Assembly: GCF_964355755.1 (NCBI RefSeq)
Contig: NC_092675.1
Coordinates: 25,274,412-25,338,411, forward strand
DNA from: Antedon mediterranea
Taxonomy: Eukaryota; Echinodermata; Crinoidea; Comatulida; Antedonidae
DNA length: 64,000 bases
Reading direction: 5' to 3'
Under the pieces are notes generated by a model. That model made no database searches and was not told the DNA's origin. It saw only the letters and a list, made by a program, of their open reading frames with translations. This document shows, piece after piece, positions 56,401-64,000 of the stretch. The position numbers and the translations under genes are program-made. Each line of letters opens with the position of its first letter. Position 1 is the first letter of the stretch.

Positions 56401-59155
56401 GTCAAACATTACAAATAATATGCCACTGACCTGACCTGACCTGACCTGACCTGACCTATTTTGATTATGTTTGAGTTAATTGAGTATAATCGCTACAAGT
56501 GCCTACTTAACACAGCTTGAGCTTTATTGAGAAATATTTGAAGTACCGGTAGTGTTAAAATATTTCTGCTTATAAATTTAAGCTTTTTGGGGATTAAAAT
56601 TAGATATTTATGCATATCAACTTTAATAGATCTCTTCACAATTTTGCAACAGACTGCATAGTAATGGCATGTTTCTGATTACGTTGTTTGGAGAATAACA
56701 TACATATCCTAGTTTATAAAAATATTTTGTGGCAGTCAATGTCATTTCTATTTCTTTGTTTACCTTTTTAATGCATAACATATAGTCTAGTAGGAAGGAG
56801 GGGTTCATATATTAATTTGTATACAATCTTTATTCTTGTACAGCACTGCCGTTATTGGTAGTCGCGGCTCTAGCGGGTGCAGTACCAGAAGGGTACGGAA
56901 CTGATAAATTGTGAGTACTCCTTTAACTATAATACTATAATTATGATTTAAAATTAAAAAGATCGCTGAGATGATGTGTGACGAGAAAGAACGTGACAAT
57001 AATAGTAATAATGTTGTTTTTTCGTATACATTACAGTTGTTGGTTGTCGACAGAAAATAACTTTATTTTTGCCTTTGTTGCTCCTGTTGCAGGTATTATT
57101 CTGGTAAGCTAGATTTTATCTCATTATTACAAAATATATGCACACTTACATTTTATTTTAAATCTAAACGCTAAAAGTAAAAATTATGTTTGGGAAACGC
57201 CCTCTATATAAACAATCATTTTTGTGCCAAGCTTATCTGGATATATCTGTTTTAATAAATCGTATAAATCATGATTCTTTTTCATTTTTCTAGTTGAATT
57301 TCATCATACTCATTGTATCATTAAGGAAAGCTTATGCAAGCAGCAACGCAATGAATCAAGATGCCACAAAAACACAACAACTAAGGTACATCAGTTATGT
57401 AACTGTGAATGTAAACCCACTCATTCACTTGTTGTACTCTGGAGATAAATATTATACTATTCACTACGAAAATACTTCGTTTACGTTCCCGAGATATGCC
57501 TACACATGCTATTTTGATAGATTTAATATACATTTATACAAACGTATTGCTTGGCGATGAATGGAACATTTTTATAATATAATATGTATAATTATTTGTT
57601 TTAACACAAATAGGTACATGTATGGGTCCTTGGGGTATAGACTTAAAACCCTTGACAATAAATATATAAACCATTTTTGTCGCAATTTGAAGCGCAAATT
57701 TCTTGTATGCCTAATTTGATGGTCACGATATAATGTGTTATTTTTTTTTAACAGAACGTGGATAAAAGGTGCAATTACATTGTTGTTTTTATTGGGATCA
57801 ACATGGGCCACTGGACTTCTGTTTTTCAATCAGTCATCAATTACTATGGCGTACATCTTCACTGTTCTTAATTCTTTACAGGTAATTGAATAAAATATAT
57901 GAAGGAATAATGTTTTATAACCTGTGAAGCATTGTGTGATTTTTTATTTGTTTATATATTTTATCTTGAGACTCAATCACGGACGTACTGTGCTGTAATA
58001 TATCTTTACATTATTATACAGTCCTGGTATGGGAATTCTCCTACATTATTCGTTCGTACAAAATTGCTAGACAGGGAACGTATAATCCAAATATGCTAAA
58101 TACTGTATTTTTATAGGGATTTTATTGTTTTAATGCTAGACAGCGGGAATAATCCAATATGCTAAATACTATTTGTTTATAGGGATTTTTCATTTTCCTG
58201 TTTTACTGTTTCAATAATGATGCTATTAAAAAAGAATTAAGAAGGTGGCTGTCAAGAAAAGCATGGGTACCAAAGAGAATCCGAGAACATTTGAAAGATA
58301 AGCCAAAATTAACCACGATGAATTCAATAATGGTAAATAATATTGTGATGGTAATAATAAGACATCATCCAAATTCAATATCATTGTTATGGTGCGGGTG
58401 AGTTAGTGTAATGACGATGATATGATTTTATAATTCTCATGGCGATAGATGAGAATATTAAGGATGATGATGATGGTGATGATGATGACGATGATGATGA
58501 CGATGGTGATGACGATGATGATGATGATGATCGACGATAATGATAAGTATGATGGTTGTGAATTTATAATCACAATACCGCAAACCTTTACTAGTTCAAT
58601 TTAAGCAATATTATAACGATACTGATTATTTAGATGATGATAATGATTATAATTAGTATTGATAATGGTTTTAATGGTTTAATATTGGATTTGAAGACGA
58701 TGATAAGAAGGATGTTGATGATTTTGAATAGACCCGATTGACTTTAGTATAAGAAATTAATTATAGTTATTTTTTTTGTTAAATTTAGACAACACACACC
58801 AACCAATTGCCTGCAGCAAACAAAATAGGTAACTATATTAATCATTTATTATAAAAATGATATAACCATGACGTCACAACAATTGTACCGAGACATCATA
58901 ATCGTAAATAACATCCAGAATGACTAGCATTCAATCTTTGAACGTGTTACTTTTTACGGCGTCCAGAATTGTGTAATTATGTTATTAACAAATATAAAAC
59001 GGGTTTTTTAATGAATAATGTTTGACTAATTTTCAGAAACCATGCCTACTATTTCATGTGGATATTCAAAAGACTATACAATTTCTAGTCTTCTGACGCC
59101 AGCTACTATCAGTATGGTCGACTTTACTATGGCATCGTACTCTAAAAAAAACTAG
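44486..59155 (+). CDS. Adhesion G-protein-coupled receptor with EGF, C-type lectin, two SUEL lectin, HRM and GAIN domains (30 exons, 1261 aa)
   Basis: Exons: 44486-44555, 48251-48343, 48677-48865, 49108-49332, 49626-49697, 49898-50224, 50316-50541, 50835-50977, 51308-51433, 51531-51634, 51841-52041, 52679-52744, 52864-52978, 53292-53462, 53565-53732, 53961-53993, 54208-54286, 54385-54568, 54750-54799, 54929-55049, 55335-55438, 55630-55732, 56205-56358, 56844-56910, 57037-57103, 57294-57385, 57755-57881, 58183-58332, 58789-58828, 59037-59155. The sum is 3786 nt, with all phases consistent. Order: signal peptide (1-23), first EGF half, C-type lectin domain (55-193), second EGF half, two eight-cysteine SUEL domains (217-448), HRM (449-525), GAIN, GPS (CVFWSF to [13 protein letters not shown], cleavage expected between M908 and T909), seven membrane helices from about 925, short cytoplasmic tail. 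It resembles latrophilins (SUEL+HRM+GAIN) but has no olfactomedin domain. Exons 53565-53732 and 53961-53993 are the least certain. The ligand is unknown; the lectin modules suggest glycan binding. Confidence 0.9.
44686..46133. repeat. Possible mobile element bounded by GGTTATATGCAT / ATGCATATAACC
   Basis: A perfect hairpin, GGTTATATGCAT-GAT-ATGCATATAACC, lies at 44686-44712, and ATGCATATAACC recurs at 46122-46133. The interior (44870-45310) is unusually rich in CpG and in ACGCG/GCGCG-type palindromes, quite unlike the flanks. A tRNA-like segment lies at 45745-45826. Whether this is one element or several is inference. Confidence 0.45.
45745..45826 (+). repeat. tRNA-like sequence, probable SINE head
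   Basis: An A-box-like CGGCTCGGTGGTCTGTGC and a B-box-like GAGATCGAGTCTC lie at tRNA spacing. The acceptor stem is not clean. It sits in intron 1 of the adhesion GPCR. Confidence 0.4.
46655..46705 (-). ncRNA. Hammerhead-ribozyme-like motif, retroelement remnant
   Basis: The minus strand reads CTGATGAAGGGCTGCCCGAAA, which has the order of the hammerhead core: CUGAUGA, a short GGG/CCC hairpin (stem II), then GAAA. It is followed by GCTCTGC. Hammerheads of this minimal form are known in Penelope-like retroelements. Stems I and III are not verified, and self-cleavage is not implied. Confidence 0.4.
47605..48152. mobile_element. Helitron-like non-autonomous element with 3' hairpin and CTAG end
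   Basis: It begins near GCCAAGGAGGTTATATTTTC and carries a (GT)n tract at 47644-47684. It then repeats CACAGTTTTTATCCGATTCT twice (about 47705 and 47842). It ends GGCGGAGGTTTGTACTC-TCG-GAGTACCATCTAG then T. The hairpin at 48130-48144 followed by CTAG-T matches the layout of Helitron 3' ends. Similar ends are widespread in marine invertebrates (from memory). A tRNA-like segment is embedded near 47935-48020. Confidence 0.55.
47935..48020 (-). repeat. tRNA-derived segment
   Basis: The minus strand has an A-box (TTTGGTGTAATGGTTATG) and a B-box (GGTTCAAGTCC) at tRNA spacing, in the order of a tRNA gene. Weak pairing of the ends suggests a SINE or pseudogene copy. Confidence 0.55.
52276..52441. 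repeat. Near-perfect long palindrome (~75-bp arms)
   Basis: The left arm (52276-52350) and right arm (52366-52441) mirror each other, with landmarks ACAAATAATGAATG, GGTACAAATAATGGCAC, GGTGAATGATGAAAGG and TTATATCAA. A loop of about 14 nt includes CGGCTTTGCCTCG. It is related to the outer arms of the foldback at 30628-31350. It lies in an adhesion GPCR intron. Confidence 0.85.
56426..56458. repeat. (TGACC)n microsatellite
   Basis: Six pentanucleotide copies near the 5' end of the intron after the exon 56205-56358. A G-rich run (GGGGGGGGGCTGGGGG) lies just upstream, at about 56376-56392. Confidence 0.9.
58066..58205 (+). repeat. Tandem duplication of a 3' splice-site region (~69 bp)
   Basis: GCTAGACAG...AATCC...ATATGCTAAATACT...TTTATAGGGATTTT occurs twice, with acceptors at 58115-58116 and 58181-58182. 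The downstream acceptor is the one that keeps the reading frame of the TM7/C-tail exon. Confidence 0.85.
58464..58545. repeat. (GAT)n-type imperfect microsatellite
   Basis: A long run of GATGAT with GGT and GAC variants, in the intron following exon 58183-58332. A shorter complementary (CAT)n run lies near 49755-49790. Confidence 0.9.
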
Positions 59156-59880
59156 CATACTGGCATTCGAAAATGCGTACATGGAGTAAGTTGAAATTGA
59201 GAGACCTGATAAGCGTCATTTTTTTTGCACCAGGTATAATCTGGGTTATAGATGAAAAGTTAAAATTAATCATTATAATCATTATTCTAAAGTTCTTGTA
59301 ACGATTTGCTCAACATAATCAACACAAATAAATCTCTATCGTATCAGTTTGTTTCATGTCAATACTCAATATGGTATTTAAATAGGTACAAATTAGAAGA
59401 AGACAATTTTATAGTTCTAGTTGTCCCATGATGAGGTACAGTGCACTAAGTCCTTCCATATGGGAATTAGTAGTTGTACTCATCATGTACTAGATTCTTT
59501 AAAATGCACATGAGCTAGAGAAGACTCCTTCTACCACCAGAACCCTGTAGCGAGTGAGCCTCGAATTATTGCCGATGTTATGGCAACGTAATTTCACTGT
59601 CTTAACCCCCGGACACTCACTCGCAGAGATACAATGTAATAGGATAATTAACTGTTAATACAAATGTTGATTTGCTGTGAAAAGTAACGTAACTTAATTG
59701 TAAATGTAATTGTTGCATACGTGTTACATGTAAAGAGTAATTGAGAATGATATTAATTGTGTACAATATTACCACAAAAAAAAAAATCTATGATGATGGA
59801 AAAGTGACCTACCTTTATTGTCCTTTTTATTTTCATTATCGCAGTGTATTTGACGTATTATAACACACAGTAGATTCTTG
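59156..59880 (+). other. Adhesion GPCR 3' UTR and flank
   Basis: AATAAA at 59327-59332 is the likely polyadenylation signal. No other coding sequence is seen. Confidence 0.5.
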
Positions 59881-59881
59881 T

Positions 59882-60535
59882 AATTTGATTGAACGATTGT
59901 GGGTCACATGATGTTAAATAAATGTACTATAACAATTTCGAGGGTGTGGTGTTGTTATACGCAATTGAGTACCGCAATTACGCATTTGGTTCCTTCTTGG
60001 CCAAAATATAGAATTTTTAAAAATTCAATTATTATGCAATAATATTTCCATATATGCGCATATATTGCGTTATCATCATCTTATAGAGTCATATTAACCA
60101 GTTATGTCAAAAATAAACGGGTAGAAATTTGGTCATTTAAAAAAAAAAAATTCTGTAGGCCTACAGGGATTTTTTTGGCCATAGGCCTATATGCGCATAT
60201 ATTGCGTTATCATCATCTTATAGTCATAACCAGTTATGTTTAAAAAAAATGTCGACATTTGGTCATTTTTTCCCTGTAGGCCTACTATAGCACAGGAATT
60301 TTTCAAAAATGGCCAAATATCGACATTTTAAAATTCAATTATTATGCAATAATACTGCCATATATGTTTATTTATTGCGGTATCATCTTATAGAGTCATA
60401 GTAACCAGTTTTGTCAAAAAATAAACGGGTCGAAATTTTGGCATTTTTTTGAAAATTTCCCTGTACAGTGATGTTTTGAAAAATGGCCAAAATATCAACT
60501 TTTAAAATTCAATTATTATGCAATAATAACTCGGA
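59882..60535. repeat. Solo foldback-family block followed by an imperfect tandem repeat
   Basis: 59882-59913 matches the ATTGTGGGTCACATG block seen near 30505 and 52160. From about 59999 a unit containing TTAAAATTCAATTATTATGC, TTGCGTTATCATCATCTTAT and ACCAGTTATGTC recurs about three times, to 60535. No coding capacity is seen. Confidence 0.7.
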
Positions 60536-62581
60536 AATAACTTAACTTACTTCAACATATGGGGCTGTGTAAACAGTGTGTGGGGGAACTTTCATAGTCG
60601 GCAATTATCAAAGACAATTTTGCGTAAAATAAATTGAACTCTCTAATGGGTAGGGGGATATTAAGTCGCTTCTTCTTCATCCCTGATTCCTTTTATTTGC
60701 AATTGCCAAGGTGTAACATTTGGATAAAATCAAAGAGAATTCTTAAGTAAAAGATTAAGTTCTCGTTTTGTATTATGTCGGTAGCGCCAGATAGGCCGGA
60801 CAATAATCGATACTGACGTTCAATAGGCTGCAGATATTCAACAATGAACGCATATGGTAACGTGGCGCAATAAAAACAACATTATACTAAATGAGATTTG
60901 AACAATATATTTAAAGAAAATGGCATAGAAAACAAAACACAATCAGTAGTAATGATGTACAGCAACAATCATGATGATTAAACTCTGCACATATTGTCTT
61001 CTGCAGGCCTATCAACCATTGCTAAAGAGCCAATCATTTTGATGATTTCCAGTAAAGGCTTTTGTGTTTGTGTTTGTTAATTCTCACCTGATAGATGTTT
61101 GCGTCATCGTGTCTCCATTTATTACTATACGAATTGATCATACATTTTACATTATATTTGGTAAAGAAGATTTTTATATTAATTACTTCTACTAAATATA
61201 ATGCAAAATAATACTTCATTTTACACAATCACATTGGCCTACTTGGTTTTAAATGAATCCGTTTACAATAAGATATCCCATTTATTTACAGAACCTCTTA
61301 GTTTTAGGACACCTTTATTAAGGGGTGGCGCTTGTTGGGTCCACTTAATGGCTCTACCTATCATTTTTACAAAGTTTTAAAACTTGCTCGACCATAGAAT
61401 AAAATAAAGTTATGGCATATGATAATAGCCGATACATGTGAACACATGTGATGCTATATCTTGGCTATGGTGTAGGTAAATTAAGATACAGTAAGCTACT
61501 GATATTCGACCTAGACTGTGTAATAAACGTGTTTAAAATATAAATAGACACTCTGTACGTTTACATGCCGCTGGAAATGACATTACATGAAATTCGATTA
61601 GATTGTCCTGCATCGGTCAACAACTTTCATGCAGAGTCGAATTTTCTTAAAATATACAGGCAAACGCAAATAAAGCGGTACTCCAAGCCTATTATTCCAA
61701 AGTCAATACGATAATCGTTGCAACATTTTGTAATAATAAGTAGGCCCTAATCAATATTTATCATAAAGCAAAAAATTATCAATGTTTGTTACTCGAGTTT
61801 GTGCTTCAACTGGATCATTGGTTTTGGTCAATTTCACAAAGCGAGTACAATCTCCCACTCAACAACATACGATGTATTTCTAATAATACTGATCCTTAAA
61901 AACATATTTGCAGAATAGTTAACATCTGTTTACATTAAATAAAACCATGAATAATCTTATAATTAGTTCAATTACGACATTACAAGCAACAATACCGTAA
62001 GTAGTTCAATTTTGATCGAGTTTAACAACAGACTCGCAAATCCAGTCTTCGAATATAAACATATGCATAATATTAAAATAAGTAAATGTTATTAAACAAA
62101 TTAAATTAACTAAATTCTAAAAAAGTCACTCTGAACTTGAATTTATAATTAGTTAAATTAAGAGAATACTTAATATGCTGGTATAACATTAAACACCACT
62201 CAATGTTTTAAACAGTGTAAATTAATCTTGTTAGAATAATACAACCGATTTCTGAATATTAATAACGTGTGATAATGATTATGGCAATAATTTGCTACTA
62301 ACCTTAGGTTAGCATGAATATAGACTATCATTTTAACACAATCCATCATTTGGTATTAAAATGGAATATCAAATTTAAACAAACCAACAAAAATAACAAG
62401 TGTAATCTAACACCTTATATGAAACACCAGTCTCCATGGAGGCCATTATCGCCGAAATCATATCATACTCAAACGGCTATGAATGTGCCAAATTTATAAG
62501 TGTAATCATTATCTGTTGCACGAATGAAAATGCGTCGGTTGATACATTATCACGTCGATTTAAACATCCTTGAGATGGTCC
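60536..62581. other. Intergenic, no gene seen
   Basis: AT-rich intergenic sequence. A GGACAC-family repeat fragment lies near 61295-61370. ORFs at 61034 and 62314 have no recognisable features or splice context. Confidence 0.5.
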
Positions 62582-62589
62582 TATATAAA
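62582..62589 (+). promoter_or_regulatory. TATA box of the ShK peptide gene
   Basis: TATATAAA about 105 nt upstream of the ATG. An initiator-like TCAGACT near 62611 lies at the expected ~30-nt distance, which implies a 5' UTR of about 75 nt. It is the only convincing core promoter in the window. Confidence 0.7.
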
Positions 62590-62687
62590 GTGACAATATT
62601 AGTTTTTGAATCAGACTATCTTACAACTTGCAAGAAGTAAGTGCCAATTTCAGTTGATCCTCAGGACGAACAAACTTTAGCATTAAA

Positions 62688-63654
62688 ATGGCCAGGACAC
62701 TTTGCCTCATCCTTATCGGAATGCTCGCTCTTAGTGTGATTCTTCCAGTAAGTAGAACGATTTCTTTTTTCTTTAATATTTATTTTTCTTCTTTTTGTTA
62801 TTCATTATTATGTATTCATGATTGTAAGCAATTGTTTGGATTATCCATTTTTGTTGCAATTGAAGAAACTTTGCAGGCGATATTAAAGAAAACCGTAGTA
62901 ATAAATACATTGAAAGACAGACCAATCTAGAGTTCGTAATGTAATCATGTCAAACAGGGATAGTACGGTTCTACCGCATGATTCAAACAAATGTAATTTA
63001 GTGGTTAGATCTTCAGTGAGAAATGTTTAACATAAAACCAAGAGCAGACTTCACAAAATGTTTCATTTTGTTCACAATTACCAGTGTATTAATTCACTAC
63101 TTTCTTTTACTAAACAGAATGAACAGATGACAGCATCTGCACAAGGTAGGCCCAAATTTATAATACTTTAGAGCGTGGTCCGTGTATAATATCATGGAGG
63201 TGGTAGACATGACCTAGTGTTGACATTATTTATTCTGTCTTTATACTGAATGACACTTTCAGTGCTAAAGCATTGATTTCCAAAGTGGTTCAGTACAGAA
63301 ACGTTAACAATATAATAAAAATAATTCAAAGACAACTAACAAAGTAATTTACATTAGTACACACACATTTACAAAAAGGTAAAAAATGCTTAACATTAAA
63401 TCAAATGAATTTGTCGTTTTGTAGAGTGTGTTAGCGGAATTAATTAAATATCTACATCGACAAAATAAAATGTAAACAAAATATATATTTTCAAACAGAC
63501 ATGACATAACGATTAATTTCAATGTTCACTTTCAGATTGTACAGATACGGGCGCTCCGCCTTACTGTGCAGCTTTATCAAATATGGGCCTGTGCAACACA
63601 GAAACTTTCAGTGACGGTGCTTTAACTTGTATGGCAACCTGCGGCTTCTGTTAA
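62688..63654 (+). CDS. Small secreted cysteine-rich peptide with one ShK (ShKT) domain, three exons
   Basis: Exons 62688-62747, 63118-63145 and 63536-63654 give about 68 residues. Exon 1 (20 codons) is a typical signal peptide: Met-Ala-Arg, a Leu/Ile-rich core, and an end near the exon border. Exon 2 is a short linker. Exon 3 holds six cysteines in ShK order, ending in a Cys-Xaa-Xaa-Cys pair directly before the stop. ShK domains occur in venom peptides, secreted metalloproteases and immune or mucosal peptides; the classical channel-blocking Lys-Tyr pair is not apparent. A strong donor (GTAAGT at 63656) follows the stop by one base, so the 3' UTR is probably spliced. AATAAA signals are at 63786 and 63810. 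The function is not known; a toxin role is not shown by sequence. Confidence 0.85.
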
Positions 63655-63655
63655 A

Positions 63656-64000
63656 GTAAGTGACTCAATACTATTTGACACACGCGCGCGCACTTGTGAC
63701 AACATTTGGTATACGAATTCTGAACTACTAACATGGAGCTATAACATTCTAATTTTATAGCTCTATGCTGTCTATTATAATAGATAATAAAAACAAATCC
63801 TTGATAATTAATAAAAACAAAAATGTTTAAAGCATGCTCCAATAATAATACAGTACTAGGATTCAATATCCATTTGTCGATTGTAACTGAGAAGCGGCGT
63901 TTTTTGCCAATTGTATTTGGAGTCTGACAAACGTATAGCCAACGATGAACAGCCCGTCAAACTTTAATGCTATCTTAATTTTTGTTAAATATCATATCGC
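63656..64000 (+). other. Probable 3' UTR intron/UTR of the ShK peptide gene and flank
   Basis: Begins with a consensus donor GTAAGT. A (CG)n-like ACACGCGCGCGCAC run lies near 63680. No further coding sequence is seen before the window ends. Confidence 0.4.

Overview
This window is a piece of animal nuclear genome: AT-rich, with many short phase-consistent exons, GT-AG introns and dense small repeats. Four things point to a marine deuterostome invertebrate, most likely an echinoderm (a crinoid is plausible, not proven): single invertebrate-style orthologues of vertebrate genes, an adhesion GPCR with SUEL lectin modules, a secreted ShK peptide, and very frequent AGGCCTA palindromes. Gene identities come from hand translation and family recall, not from a search.

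Layout. (1) 1690-20937, + strand: the C-terminal part (18 exons, 1284 codons) of a MAST-family microtubule-associated Ser/Thr kinase; its 5' exons lie outside the window. A long 3' UTR follows, to about 23.9 kb. (2) 24938-29905, +: complete LRRC40 (13 exons, 599 aa). (3) 31602-35890, - strand and convergent with LRRC40: complete PRPF38A (8 exons, 332 aa), a spliceosomal tri-snRNP factor with an RS tail. (4) 37.1-37.9 kb, -: unrecognised ORFs, possibly remnants of a retroelement. (5) 38694-41607, +: an ERI-type DEDDh 3'-5' exonuclease (7 exons, 307 aa), closest to ERI3 by eye, with one GC-AG intron. (6) 44486-59155, +: a 30-exon, 1261-aa adhesion GPCR with signal peptide, split EGF carrying an inserted C-type lectin domain, second EGF half, two SUEL/galactose-lectin domains, HRM, GAIN/GPS and 7TM. 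(7) 62688-63654, +: a three-exon secreted peptide with one ShK domain and a clear TATA box.

The genes do not form a functional unit. The rest is introns and intergenic DNA holding many non-coding elements: TTAA-flanked MITEs, foldback elements, tRNA-derived SINEs, Helitron-like ends, a hammerhead-like motif and several satellites. The most novel-looking signal is the C-type lectin domain nested between the third and fourth cysteines of an EGF domain, on exons that are phase 1-1 and therefore skippable without a frameshift.
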